A program made the position numbers and the translations under genes. A stretch of 64,000 bases of DNA, taken from positions 25,663,772-25,727,771 of the forward strand of contig NW_026622874.1 in assembly GCF_023065955.2 (NCBI RefSeq), given 5' to 3'. The DNA comes from Ursus arctos. Taxonomy: Eukaryota; Chordata; Mammalia; Carnivora; Ursidae. Positions 1-11,735 of this stretch are shown piece by piece; position 1 is the first letter of the stretch, and each line of letters starts with the position of its first letter. The notes beneath the pieces were generated by a model. That model worked only from the letters and a program-made list of their open reading frames with translations. It was not told where the DNA came from and did no database searches.

Positions 1-89
1 AAATCATTCAGAACACCAAACTCAACCAGAGAGCTAAGAAAAGAACTGCTGCAATTCTACAAATAGAAAAGTGACTGCTTTCTGCAACA

Positions 90-964
90 ATGACAAGAAG
101 GAAAAACTTACCTGAAAAAAGAGTACAAGAGGCAGTACTGACTGAGAGGGACCTAAGTAAGATGTCGGAATTAGAGATGAGAATAACAATTATAGAGACA
201 CTAGCTAGGCTTCAAAAAGCATAGAGGACACTAGAGAATCCCTTTCTGGGGAAATAAAAGAACTAAAATCTAATCAAGTCAAAAGCAAAAAGGCTATTAA
301 TGAGATGCAATAAAAAATGGAGGCTCTAACTGCTAGGATAAATGAGGCAGAAGAGAGAATTAGTGATACAGAAGACAAAAATGATGGAGAATAAAGAAGC
401 TGAGAAAAAGAGATATAAACAACTACTGGATCACGAGGGGAGATTTCGAGACATAAGTGATACCATAAAGTGAAAAAATATTAGGACAATTGGGATCCCA
501 GAAGAGGAAAGAGAGAGAGGGGCAGAAGATATATTGAAGCAAATTCTAGTGGAGAATTTCCCTAATTTGGGGAAGGAAATAGGCATCAAAATCCAGAAGG
601 CACACAGAACGCCCCTCAAAATCAATAAAAATAGGTCAACACCCCGACATAAAATAGTGAAATCTGCAAATCTCAGAGACAAAGAGAAAATCCTGAAATA
701 GCTCAGGACAAGAGATCTGTAACCTACAACGGCAGAAATGTTAGATTGGCATCAGACCTATCCACAGAGACCTGGAAAGCCAGAAAGGACAGGCATGATA
801 TATTCAGGGTGCTAAATAAGAAAAATATGCAGCCAAGAATACGTTATTCAGCTAGGATGTCATTCAAAACAGGAGAGATAAAAAGCTTCCAGGACAAACA
901 GAAACTAAAACATTTTGTGATCACCAAACCACCGCCGCAAGAAATATTAAAAGGGGTCCTCTAA
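90..964 (+). pseudogene. L1 ORF1 pseudogene of copy A
   Basis: ORF1 encodes the RNA-binding, coiled-coil nucleic-acid chaperone of L1. A start codon at 90 opens MTRRKNLPEKR, but the frame meets TAG at 222-224, next to a run of five A. Restoring one base continues a coiled-coil reading (KSIEDTRESLSGEIKEL), which then meets TAA at 311-313 and later TGA at 471-473. Against copy B there is also a 15-bp loss after position 161 and an extra A near 380. The C-terminal part from 746 is open and reads like the ORF1p C-terminal domain (TETWKARKDRHDIFRVLNKK). It cannot make a working protein. Confidence 0.9.
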
Positions 965-995
965 GCAAAGAGAGAGATCAAAAGTAACAGACCAG

Positions 996-1200
996 GGGCG
1001 CCTGGGTGGCACAGCGGTTAAGCGCCTGCCTTCGGCTCAGGGCGTGATCCCGGCGTTACGGGATCGAGCCCCACATCAGGCTCCTCTGCTATGAGCCTGC
1101 TTCTTCCTCTCCCACTCCCCCTGCTTGTGTTCCCTCTCTCACTGGCTGTCTCTATCTCTGTCAAATAAATAAATAAAATCTTTAAAAAAAAAAAAAAAAA
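996..1200 (+). mobile_element. CAN-SINE in the ORF1-ORF2 spacer of L1 copy A
   Basis: A complete SINE with tRNA-like head, CT-rich middle, AATAAA tail and A run. A 13-bp target-site duplication, AGTAACAGACCAG, flanks it at 983-995 and 1201-1213. It belongs to the CACAGCGGTTAAGCG subfamily, which looks the youngest in this window. Confidence 0.95.
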
Positions 1201-1261
1201 AGTAACAGACCAGAAAGGAACAGAGACAATATACAGTAACAGTTACTTTACAGGTAAGACA

Positions 1262-4200
1262 ATGGCACTAAATTCATATCTTTCAATAGTTACTCTGAAT
1301 GGAAATGGGCTAAATGCACCAATCAAAAGACACAGGGTATCAGATTGGATAAAAAAGCAAGACTCATCGATATGCTGTCTGCAAAGGACTTATTTTAGAC
1401 CCAAAGACACCTCCAGATTGAAAGCAAGGGGGTGGAAAACCATGTATCACGTTAATGGACATCAAAAGAAAGCTGGGGTAGCAATCCTTATATCAGACAA
1501 ATTAGATTTTAAGCCAAAGACTGTAATAAGAGATGAAGAAGGACACTATATCATAATTAAAGGGTCTATCCAACAAAAAGATCTAACAATTGTAAATATT
1601 TATGCCCCAACATGGGAGCAGCCAAGTATACAAACTAATTAATAACAAAATTAAAAAAACACATTGGTAATAATACAATAACAGTAGGGGACTTCAACAC
1701 CCCATTCATTGCAACGGACAGATCATCTAAGCCGAAGATCCATAAGGAAATAAGGGCTTTGAATGACACACTGGACCAGATGGACTTCACAGATATATTC
1801 AGAACATTCCATCCTAAGGCAACAGAATACACATTCTTCTCGAGTGAACATGGAACATCCTCCAGAACAGATCACCTACTGGTCGCAAGTCAGGTCTCAA
1901 GTGGTACCAAAAGACTGGAATAATTCCTAGCATATTTTCAGACCACAATGTTTTGAAACTTGAGCTCAATCACAAGAGGAAATTTGGAAAGAACTCAAAT
2001 ACATGGAAGCTAAAAAGTATCCTACTAAAGAATGAATGGGTCAACCAGGAAATTAAAGAAGAATTTTTAAAAATTCACAGAAGCGAATGAAAATGAAAAC
2101 ACAACTTTTCAAAACCTTTGGGACACCACAAAGGCAGTCCTAAGAGAGAAGTATTTAGCAATACAAGCCTTTCCTGAGAAACAAGAAATGTTTCAAATAC
2201 ACAACCTAACCTTATACCTAAAGGAGCTGGAGAAAGAACAGCAAATAAAGCCTAAACCAAGCAGGAGAAGAGAATTAATAAAGATTAGTGCAGAAATCAA
2301 TGAAATAGAAACCAACAGAAGAGTAGAACATATCAACAAAACTATGAGCTGGTTCTTTGAAAGTATTAATAAGATCGATAAACCCATGGCCAGACTATCA
2401 AAAAGAAAAAGGGGAAGGACCCAAATAAGTAAAATCATGAATGAAAGAAGAGAAATCACAACCAACACCGAAGAAATACAAAAGATGATAAGAACATATT
2501 AGGAGCAACTATATGCCAACAGATTAGGCAATCCGGAAGAAATGGATGCATTCCTAGAGATGTATAAACTACCACAACTGAACCAGGAAGAAATAAAAAA
2601 CCTGAACAGACCCATAACCAGCAAGGAAATTGAAACAGTAATAAAAAATCTCCCAACAAACAAGAGCCCAGGGCTGGATGGCTTCCCAGGGGAATTCTAC
2701 CAAACATTTAATGAGGAATCAATAACTATTCTTCTTTTTTTTTTTTAAAGATTTTATTTATTTATTCGACAGAGATAGAGACAGCCAGCGAGAGAGGGAA
2801 CACAAGCAGGGGGAGTGGGAGAGGAAGAAGCAGGCTCACAGCGGAGGAGCCCGATGTGGGGCTCGATCCCATAACGCCGGGATCACGCCCTGAGCCGAAG
2901 GCAGACGCTTAACCGCTGTGCCACCCAGGCGCCCCAATAACTATTCTTCTGAAGCTGTTTCAGGAAATAGAAATGGAAGGAAAACTTCCAAACTCTTTCT
3001 ATGAGGCCACTATTACCTTGATTCCAAAACCAGACAAGGACCCCACCAAAAAGGAGATCAATATCTCTGATGAACATGGATGCAAAAATTCTCATCAAGA
3101 ATCCAACAGTACTTTAAAAGGATTATTCACCACAACCAAGTGGGATTTATTCCTGGGCAGCAAGGGTGGTTCAACATTCGCTAATCAATCAATGTGATAC
3201 ACTACATTAATAAAAGAAAATGACAAGAACCATATGATCCTCTCAACAGATGCCAAAAAGCATTTGACAAAGGACAGCATCCTTTCTCAACTAAAACTCT
3301 TCACAGTGTAGGGATAGAAGGAACACACCTCAGTATCATAAAGGCCATATATGGAAAGCCCACAGCAAATATCTTTCTCCATGGTGATAAACTGAGAGCT
3401 TTTCCCTTAAGTTAGGAACGTGGCAGGGATGTCCCCTATCACCACTGCTGTTCAACATAGTACTGGAAGTCCTAGTCTCAGCAATCAGAAAAGAAAAAAG
3501 AAATAAAAGGCATCTGAATTGGCAAAGAAGAAGTCAAACTCTCACTCTTTGCAGATGACACAATACTCCATGTGGAAAACCCAAAATAGTCCACCCCAAA
3601 ATTGCTAGAACACATACAGGAATTCAGCAAAGTGGCAGAATATAAAATCAATGCACAGTTAATTGCATTTCTATACACTAACAATGGAACAGAAGAAAGA
3701 GAAATTGAGGAGTCGATCCCATTTACAATTGCACCAAAAACCAAAAGATACCTAGGAATAAACCCAACCAAAGACGCAAAGGATCTGTATGCAGAAAACT
3801 ATAAAACACTAATGAATGAAGTTGAGGGAGACACAAAGAAATGGAAAAACGTTCCATGCTCATGGATTGGAAGAAAAATATTCTTAAAATGTCTATGCTA
3901 CCTAGAATAATCTACACATTCAATGCAATCCCTATCAAAATACAACCAACTTTTCTCACAGAGCTGGAACAAACAATCCTCAAATTTGTACGGGACCAGA
4001 AGAAACTCTGAATAGCCAAAGGAATGCTGAAAAAGAAAACCAAAACTGGTGGCATCACAATTTCAGACTTCAAACTGTATTACAAAGCTCTAATCATCAA
4101 GAGTATGGTACATGCACAAAAAGAGACACATAGATCAATGGAACAGAATAGAGAACCCAGAAATAGACCCTCAACTCTAGGGTCAACTAATTCTCAACAA

Positions 4201-5000
4201 AGCAGGAAAGAATATCCAATGGGAACAGGACAGTCTCTTCAACACATGGTATTGGGAAAATTGGACAGCCACATGCAAAAGAATGAAACTGGACCATTCC
4301 CTTATACCATACACAAAAATAGACTCAAAATGGATAAAAGACCTAAATGTGAGACAGGAATCCATCAAAATCCTAGAGGAGAACACAGTCAGCAACCTCT
4401 TTGACCTCAGCTGCAGCAACTTCTTCCCAGACACATTGCCAAAGGCAAGGGAAACAAAGGCAAAAATGAACTAATGGGACTTCATCAAGATAAAAAGCTT
4501 TTTGCACAGCAAAGGAAATAGTCGACAAAACCAAAAGACAACTGACAGAATGAGAGACATATCGATAAAGGGCTGGTATCCAAAATCTATAAAGAACTTA
4601 TCAAACTCAACACCCAAAGAACAAATAATCCAGTCAAGAAATGGGCAGAAGACATGAACAGACATTTCTCCAAAGAAGTCATCCAAATGGCCAACAGACC
4701 AACGAGAAAATGCTCAACGTTACTTGGCATCAGGGAAATACAAATCAAAAACACAATGAGATACCACCTCACACCAGTCAGAATGGCTAAAATTAACAGC
4801 TCAGGAAACGACAGATGTTGGCGAGAATGTGGAGAAAGGGAACCCTCTTGCACTGTTGGTGGGAATGCAAGCTGGTGCAGCCACTTTGGAAAACAGTATG
4901 AAGTTTCCTCAAAAAGTTGAAATAGAGCTATGACTCAGCAACTGCACTACTAGGTATCTACCCCAAAGATACAAATGTAGTGATCCGAAGGGGCACCTGT
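1262..5000 (+). pseudogene. L1 ORF2 pseudogene of copy A (endonuclease and reverse transcriptase)
   Basis: The ATG at 1262 opens the endonuclease domain, which is read for 126 codons before a frameshift. Further fragments in different frames continue the endonuclease (GDFNTPF and FSSEHGTSSRTDHLL near 1690-1880), then the reverse-transcriptase region with the FADD active-site box at about 3552-3563. The C-terminal region ends before the microsatellite at 5040. A minus-strand SINE splits the RT region at 2736-2935. Many frameshifts and stops are present; it is a fossil. Confidence 0.88.
2736..2935 (-). mobile_element. CAN-SINE inside the RT region of L1 copy A
   Basis: A complete reverse-oriented SINE (T run first, GGCGCCCC last). 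A perfect 15-bp target-site duplication, AATAACTATTCTTCT, lies at 2721-2735 and 2936-2950. Young subfamily. Confidence 0.95.
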
Positions 5001-5039
5001 ACCCCAATGTCCATCAACAGATGAATGGATAAAGATGTG

Positions 5040-5040
5040 G

Positions 5041-5092
<52 letters not shown>

Positions 5093-5151
5093 CATATGTA
5101 TATAGACACATATATACACATATATACATGTCTATACACACACACACACAA
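5040..5151. repeat. (TA)n(TG)n microsatellite and AT/CA-rich inverted repeat
   Basis: TA repeats run into TG repeats, followed by TAGACATATGTATATAGACA and its near-complement TATATACATGTCTATA, then CA repeats. The block sits within the 3' part of L1 copy A, which resumes at 5150 with AATGGAATACTACTCAGCC. Confidence 0.9.
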
Positions 5152-5689
5152 TGGAATACTACTCAGCCATCAAAAAATGAAATATTGCCATTTGTAATGA
5201 TGTGGATGGAACTAGAGGGTGTTATGCTAAGCAAAATAAGTCAATCAGAGAAAGATAATTAACATATGATCTCACTCATGTGTGGAATTTAAGAAACAAA
5301 ACAGAGGATCATCAAGGAAGGGAGGGAAAAATAAAGTTAAGATGGAATCAGAGAGGGAGAGAAACCAAAAGAGACTCTTTATTATAGGAAACAAACCGAG
5401 GATTGCTGGAGGGGAAGGGGGAAGGGGGGATGCGGTAACTTGGTGATGGGCATTAAGGAAGGCACATGATGTAATGAGCACAGAGTGTTATATAAGACTG
5501 ATGAATCACTGAACTCTACCTCTGAAACTAATAATACACTATACGTTAATTAACTGTATTTAAATTTTAAAGATAACAATAAAGTTGAAATTGTTCTTAA
5601 AAAAAAGATTAAATGTGATCAACATATATTACACACCTAAAACAATGACGAGTATTAAGTATATATCAGTTTCTTTTTCCTTTTGCTTG

Positions 5690-5942
5690 AGGAAGACTCT
5701 TCATTAATTTAATAAATATTTATAAGATGCTTATTATACCTAATAGCATTCAAAAAGCTGGAGATTTAGTAATAAACAACAGAAAAAATATCTGTCATCT
5801 GGAAACTTCTGTATAATGTCAGATAGTGATAAGGGTTTTAAGGGAAAAAAAAGTAGGGAAAGGAAATGAAGAATGATGTTATTAGGTGCTATATTAGATA
5901 GGGTGGTTAAGAAGATCTCTCAGGAGATGACATTTGCAGAGA

Positions 5943-5975
<33 letters not shown>

Positions 5976-6425
5976 TTTGATTATTTACTTTAGAGAGGCA
6001 GGGGGAAAGACGGAGGAAGAAACAGTCTTAGGTAGATTCTGTCCTGAGAGTGGAGCCCAACATGGGGCTTGATCCCATGACCCTGAGATCAGGATGTGAG
6101 CCAAAACTATGAGCTGGACGCTTACCAATTGCACCACTTAGATGCCCCAACATTTGCAGAGATCTTAAGGAGGCAGAGAATGAATCATGTGAATATATGG
6201 AAAAACAGGACTCCAAATAGATAAATACAAGAGACCCTAAGATAGGTCGAGCCTGGTGTTCCAGGAACAGGAAGAAGACGAAAGCCAGTATAACTGAAAT
6301 AAATGAGAGGCAAAGCGGTAAAAAGTTAGCCAAGGGAAGATCAGGTAGGACTTTATAGTATTTTGTCAAGACTTACAGTTTTACTTCAATGTATGAAGCC
6401 AATGAAAGGTTTTACACACAAGTGA
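5690..6425 (-). mobile_element. L2 LINE remnant, split by a SINE
   Basis: Antisense L2 3' sequence: the TTTAATAAATATTTATAAGATGC end, the AGATAGTGATAAGGG core, the ATTAGATAGGGTGG core and a GTGACATGACC block at 6422. A SINE interrupts it at 5947-6149. Strongly diverged. Confidence 0.75.
5947..6149 (-). mobile_element. CAN-SINE within L2
   Basis: Reverse-oriented older SINE with a long T run. Target-site duplication ACATTTGCAGAGATCTT at 5930-5946 and again from 6150. Confidence 0.9.
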
Positions 6426-6559
6426 CATGACCAATTAATAATTTTAAAGGGATATTTCAGCTGTTAAATGAAGAAGAGACCATAAAGGGTCAAATATGAT
6501 AGCAAGATTAATTAGCAGATTATGAATAAAAAGCTATATACGGTTTTACATCCTGAATC

Positions 6560-7945
6560 CTAAGCAAAATCCATAGATACAACAGTCAGGAAACAAAATT
6601 ATAAGCCTAGGTCCCAAAGAATGCACAATAAAACCACTGGAACTAATAAATTCAGCCAAGTTGCAGAGTACAAAATCAACACATGAAATTTAGTTGTCTT
6701 TGTACATACCAGCAATGAATACTCTGAAATGAAATTAAGAACAATTCCAATTACAATAGCAACCAAAAGAATAAAACATCTAGGAATTAATTTACTTAAG
6801 AAGGTGTAAGATGTACACATTAAAAACTACAAAACATTGCTGAAAGAAATCCCAATTTCATGGATTTACAAGACTTGATACTGTTAAGACAGCAATGCTC
6901 AAAGTGTTCTGCAGATTTATTACAATCCTTATCAAAATTCCAATGGCGTTTTATTGCAGAAATGGAAAAGTCGATCCTCAAATTCATATGGAATTGCTAG
7001 AGGCCCCAGATAGCCAAAATATCGTTGAAAAAGAATAGAGTTAGAGGATTCACCTTTTGTGGTTTCAAAATTTATTATAAAACACTGTGGTACTGGCATA
7101 AAAACAGACATACAGACAAATGGAATGCAAATGGGAGTTTAGCACTTAATCTATGTATCTATGGCCGACTGGTTTTCAACAAGCGTGCCAAGACCATTCA
7201 ATGGAAAAGAATATTTTCTTCAACAAATGGTGCTGGGACAACTACATAGCCACATGCAAAAGAATGAAGTTGAACCCCTATCTCTCATCATGTGCAAAAA
7301 TTAGTTCAAAGAAAGAAAAAAAATAGAGAAAGCAGGCTTTATCAAAATAAAAACTTTTGTGCATCAAAGGATATAATGAAGAAAGCGAAAAACAATCTAT
7401 ACAATGGGAGAAAATATTTCCAAATCATGTATCTTGGTAAGGGTCTAGTACCCAGAATATACAAAGAACTCCTGTAACTTAACAGTAAGAGGACAACTCA
7501 ATTAAAAAATGAGCAAAGGACTTGGACATTTTTCCAAAGAAAATATACAAAGAGCCAACAAGCACATGAAAAGATGCTCAATACCATTAGTCATTAGGGA
7601 AATGCAAATCAAAACATTAACAAGATACCACTTCACACCCACTAGGATGGCTATAACTAAAAAAATAAATAAAAAGGAAAACCACGAAGTCCGTAAGGGT
7701 GTAAAGAAAATGGAACCCTCATAAATTGCTGGTGAAAATGAAAAATGGTGCAGCCTCTATGAAAAACAATTTGGTGGTGCCTCGAAGATTAAACACAGAA
7801 TTAGCGCATAACTGAATGACTCCACTCCTAGGTATATATCCAAAAGAACTGAAACCAGGTACTCAAACAAATCCCTGAATATGCATGTTCACAGCAGGAC
7901 AATACACATTAACTGAGGGTTAGAAACAACCCAGTATAGTATATG
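6560..7945 (+). mobile_element. Old L1 fragment, 3' part of ORF2
   Basis: Diverged L1 sequence on the plus strand, covering the RT end, the C-terminal region and the AAATGCAAATCAAAACATTAAC block near 7600. Short ORFs such as 7025-7249 and 7509-7724 are fragments of ORF2 and not genes. No intact domain remains. Confidence 0.85.
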
Positions 7946-7949
7946 TTCA

Positions 7950-8325
7950 GTTTTGGTAGATACTGCCAAACAGTTCTCCAAAGTGCTATACCCATTTTCA
8001 CTCATTCACTTTAATATCTTCATGGCATTTCATTGTACAGAGGTAACTTTATTTAGTTTTTTAAACAATTCCCAATTGATAGACATGTGAGTGTTTTCTA
8101 GGATTTTGTTACTATAAACAAAATGGCAGTGAATACACTTGTCTCATTCATGTCCTTGCATCTATATACAAGTATGTTTATAAGATAAATTTCTAGAAAT
8201 AAAACTGCTTAACCAAAGTGCTTGCATTTAAAGTTTTACATATACTGCCAAATTATCCTCCAAAGAGATTGAAACAATTACTACTCTTACTATTAGGGTA
8301 TGAGTGCCTGCTATTTCACACCCTT
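7950..8325 (-). mobile_element. Old L1M fragment, antisense
   Basis: The sequence reads like the reverse strand of an old L1 3' region: twice the phrase ACTGCCAAA followed by TCTCCAAAG or CCTCCAAAG, and a CCTTGCATCTATATACAAG segment. Family assigned by pattern only. Confidence 0.5.
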
Positions 8326-9100
8326 ATATGTACTTTAAATAGCAAAACTCCTATCTTTATCAAACCAAAAAATGAAATATGATATATTATTATTGTATCA
8401 AATTAAGTAAAGGTTACTAGAAATCTATAAGAGAACAAGTTTTAAAAAATCAAATCAGGTAACTTTTCATCTTCATCAAACTAAATATCTGAAATATGTG
8501 AATTTCAGACAAATTACTAAATATCAGGTCATATCCCCTTGAGAAACTACAGCAATTACGCACATTATTTTTTGATGTGAATGAAAAAAAGAATTGTGCT
8601 TGTACATGCATTACTACTGCTGTGTTTCTCTCTCATCTCTCAACACTGTTATCTTTCAGTACCCACTGGGAGATAAATAAAGATAGACAGCTGGCTTTAT
8701 ATTTACCCTGCCTCCCCCCATACACACACAAAAATCAAACAAAGAAGAGTTCTGAGGTGAGAGAACATAATGCACCACACTAAATGCATAAACCACATAC
8801 ATTAAAAAAAAAATTAGACTATCTCACAAAACAGTCTGTATTTACAAAAGAAAACAAAACCTCAATTTGTCCCTGAATTAAAAAAAACTTCTTTACAATG
8901 CACTCACATAAAAAGAATAAAGTTTATTTTTTCTTATTATTTGATGATGATAATTACAACCATACTCATCTTGAAAATAAAAGAAAAAATTTCACACACA
9001 AACGACTGAGGTTTTTCTGAGAAAGAACAATTCCCATCACATTCCCATATAATTTTATACTGACGTAGTGCTTTACAACTGTAAACATGTTTCATATGTC
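8326..9100. other. AT-rich stretch with no recognised feature
   Basis: Ordinary AT-rich non-coding sequence. The 68-codon ORF at 8577-8783 has no recognisable domain and looks like chance. Confidence 0.5.
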
Positions 9101-9323
9101 TTTTTTGTTTTTAAAGATTTATTTATTTGAGAGAGAGTGTGTGCACGTGTGTGCAGGACTGGGGGGAGCGACAGCAGGAGATGGAGAGAGAAATTTCCAG
9201 CAGACTGCCTGCTGAGCATGGAGCCTAACGTGTGATGTGGGGCTCAATCTCAAGACCCTGAGATCATGACCTGGGCCAAATTCAAGAGTCAGATCTTTAA
9301 CCAACTGAACCACCCACGTGCTC
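9101..9323 (-). mobile_element. CAN-SINE, older subfamily
   Basis: Reverse-oriented SINE with GAGAGAGAGTGTGTGC in the tail part and CCACCCACGTGCTCC at the head; imperfect flanking repeats (CATGTTTCATATG and CATGTTTTACTTATG). Confidence 0.85.
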
Positions 9324-9439
9324 CATGTTTTACTTATGCTTCTGAGTTGATCTCCATGAAGTGGTCTCAAGTATCTTCTACTCTTATCATCTAACACTCT
9401 CCTTCACACTAGGTGAATTTATCATTTCTCTCCTTCATA

Positions 9440-9765
9440 ACCCACTGCCCCCTCCTATGCCCCACCCTCTTCCCCTACCAACTAAATCTCTGTCTCCTTC
9501 TCTTAGAATGCCTTTCATTCCATCAGTGTCCAGCAAAAATGCCATTTCCTCCATAAAGTCTTCCCTGATGCTTTCATTTAAAGTAATTACTTTGTTCCTT
9601 TGACATGCTTAGAACATTTAACATTTTCTGTCTTGTAGTGTATTATTACTGTTTTAATATATGTTTTAATCTCCCTGGCATAATAAACTTGATAAGGAAA
9701 GGGATTTTCTTATCTAAGTGTCAAGCATAACCATGAAATACATAAAATTTACCTGTTGAATGAAT
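9440..9765 (+). mobile_element. L2 LINE 3' end remnant
   Basis: Sense L2 3' end: CATAAAGTCTTCCCTGATGC, a TAATAAACTTGATAAGG block and the terminal TTGAATGAATGAAT. The 80-codon ORF at 9361-9603 is a by-product. Confidence 0.7.
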
Positions 9766-9769
9766 GAAT

Positions 9770-9935
9770 TCTAAAACAACCCTGTAAATTTAAGGTAGTA
9801 AGCTCACCTAATAAATAAGGAAATTATTTCAGAAGTTAAATGATACCCTTAAAGCCAAAACAATGAACAAACAGTGGAGCTAAGACTGAAACCCAAGCAA
9901 GGCCTTTTGAAGACAAGTCAGTGTTCCTTCCCTAA
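9770..9935 (+). mobile_element. MIR-like remnant
   Basis: Diverged but ordered like MIR: AACCCTGTAAATTTAAGGTA, AATAAGGAAATTATTTCAGA, then GTGGAGCTAAGACTGAAACCC. Diverged, so only moderate support. Confidence 0.45.
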
Positions 9936-10645
9936 CAGCTAGCTTGAAAATCTAAGGCTGGGTTTTTTATTGCAATATTTCCATGTAGTCTATATAAATA
10001 GGCTGTATATATTTAAAGAAATAGAACTAGATTAAAATATGATCATAAATTATACCAGTATTAAATCATGAGCTTACAGTGGGCCATAATTATTAGATAG
10101 AATTTTTAGTAACTGGTAGGAAGGAGAATTCTAAAAACACAAATGAAAGCACACTGTTAATAGGTAAAGTTCATATGCTCTCAAAGAGCCATTACAACTT
10201 GGGTTATAATTTCATAATTTATAATTGACAACCTTAAATAAGAAGAATGTTAATGAGGAAAAACAAGTTCAGTAAGTTTTTCTTAATCATCTGCTATACG
10301 TGTAGCACTGTGTTAGAAACCTGAAAAACAAAATGAAAAATACACACTCCTTGCAATCGAGAATAGTAAGTGTGACAGTTACAGAAACCTTCTGTGTTCA
10401 GGCACTATTATGATTACTAAACACTGAAGACAGAATATAATGGATATTTATATAATACCATCTATTTCTAAGTCATGTTTCTTTGCAGACTTCCCCGAAC
10501 AGAATTTAATCCTTTATTAATGATTCACAGATATCATTATAAGCTTAAGTATACACACTCTTGAGGTATACCAGGATTATTTGCCCTTACAGTAAAAGTC
10601 CTTGAATGCAAGAACATTCAAGATTTGTGTCTGTCTTTTTGCTAT
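9936..10645. other. Non-coding stretch, nothing recognised
   Basis: No gene, RNA or clear repeat was recognised. Composition is AT-rich. Confidence 0.4.
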
Positions 10646-11494
10646 TTGTGTGTTTTCTATTTATTATTTAATTTTATCTCAGTCCTTCTCTTCTATCCAT
10701 TCTGACTTCCATCAACATTTTCTGAACCCCTTCCATGGCCCAGGTGGTATTCTAAGTGCTGGAGATACAATGGTGAACAGGAGACAAAAGTCCAGACATC
10801 AAGGAACTTACACGCCAGTGGGAAAACAGAAGAAACATAAATATATAATAATATGTCATGTACTTAAAAGTGCTCTGAAGAAAACTAATGTAGGCTGAAG
10901 GGACAGAACAGGCTATTTTAGGGTAGGGTAATTAGGGAAGGCCTTAGTGAAGAAGTGGCATTTGAATAGACACTATATGAATGAAGTGAAGGAGTAAGCT
11001 ACATAGAGATCTTAGGGGAAAAAGCAATTTTTAGGCAATTGCAGGGGCTCATTTATGGGACGAGCTTGTTGGTGTGTTCAAGGAATAGTACCACCACAAA
11101 TGTATTTGGAAACAGAGTGAAACCAAGTGAAACTGAGTGTGGAGAAGATGTCAGAATATAAAGTCAGAATATACATAGGGGCAAGACCCTATTGGGTCTT
11201 CCAGGCCATAGTAAGAAGTTTCAACTTGATTATAAGAGAAGCCATAAAAAAGATATTGAGGAGGGCGGTGATATGATCTAACTTACATTAAAAAAAAAAA
11301 GACATTGGTGGCTACAAGGAGGCAAGAGTGGCTGCAGTGAGACAAGTTCAGAAGGCTATTGCAGTATACTAAGCAAAACATGGATGGCACTGCTTCAGGT
11401 GGTCAGATTCAAAATGGGTGAAGGAGTATGGAAGGTGTAGGCTTCTAGTTACGGAATGGATAAGTCACAGGGATAAAAGGTACAGTAAAGGGAA

Positions 11495-11660
11495 TACAGT
11501 CAATCCCATTATAATAGTGTTGTATGGTAACAGATGGTACCTACACTTGTCACAAGCACAGCATAATGTAGAGTCGTTGAATCACTATGTTGCACACTTG
11601 AAACCAGTTTAACATTGTGTATCAACTATACTTAAAAAAAATTTTATTTTATTTTAATTT
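11495..11660 (+). mobile_element. L1 3' end inserted in L2
   Basis: The typical terminal block of carnivore L1s is present, with GTTGAATCACTATGTTGCAC, ACTTGAAACCAGTTTAACAT and ATCAACTATACTTAAAAAAA. Strongly 5' truncated. Confidence 0.7.
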
Positions 11661-11735
11661 TTAAAAAAGATTTATTTATTTTATTTTAGAGAGAGAGGGA
11701 CTCTCAAGCAAACTCCATGCTGAGTGCAGAGCCAA
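11660..11735 (-). mobile_element. CAN-SINE tail fragment
   Basis: Only the A/T-rich tail and part of the body remain (AAGATTTATTTATTTTATTT, then CTCCATGCTGAGTGCAGAGCC). The tRNA-like head is missing, which is unusual for TPRT products and suggests a later deletion. Confidence 0.6.

Larger units (their letters stand above)
1..5608 (+). mobile_element. LINE-1 copy A, near full-length but dead, interrupted by two SINEs
   Basis: The sequence runs through a 5'UTR piece (1-89), ORF1 remains (90-964), ORF2 remains (from 1262) and the 3' region to a short A-rich end near 5608. The ORF2 reading gives an endonuclease start (LSIVTLNGNGLNAPIKRHR) and the reverse-transcriptase core LFADDTILH at about 3545-3570. 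Frameshifts and stops break ORF2 many times, for example at 1640. SINEs sit at 996-1200 and 2736-2935. The left edge of the window cuts the element or its 5' end. It lies antisense to XPR1. Confidence 0.93.

Noticed and set aside
6028..6369. 113-codon minus-strand ORF
   Set aside because: It spans a SINE and L2 junction; not a gene.
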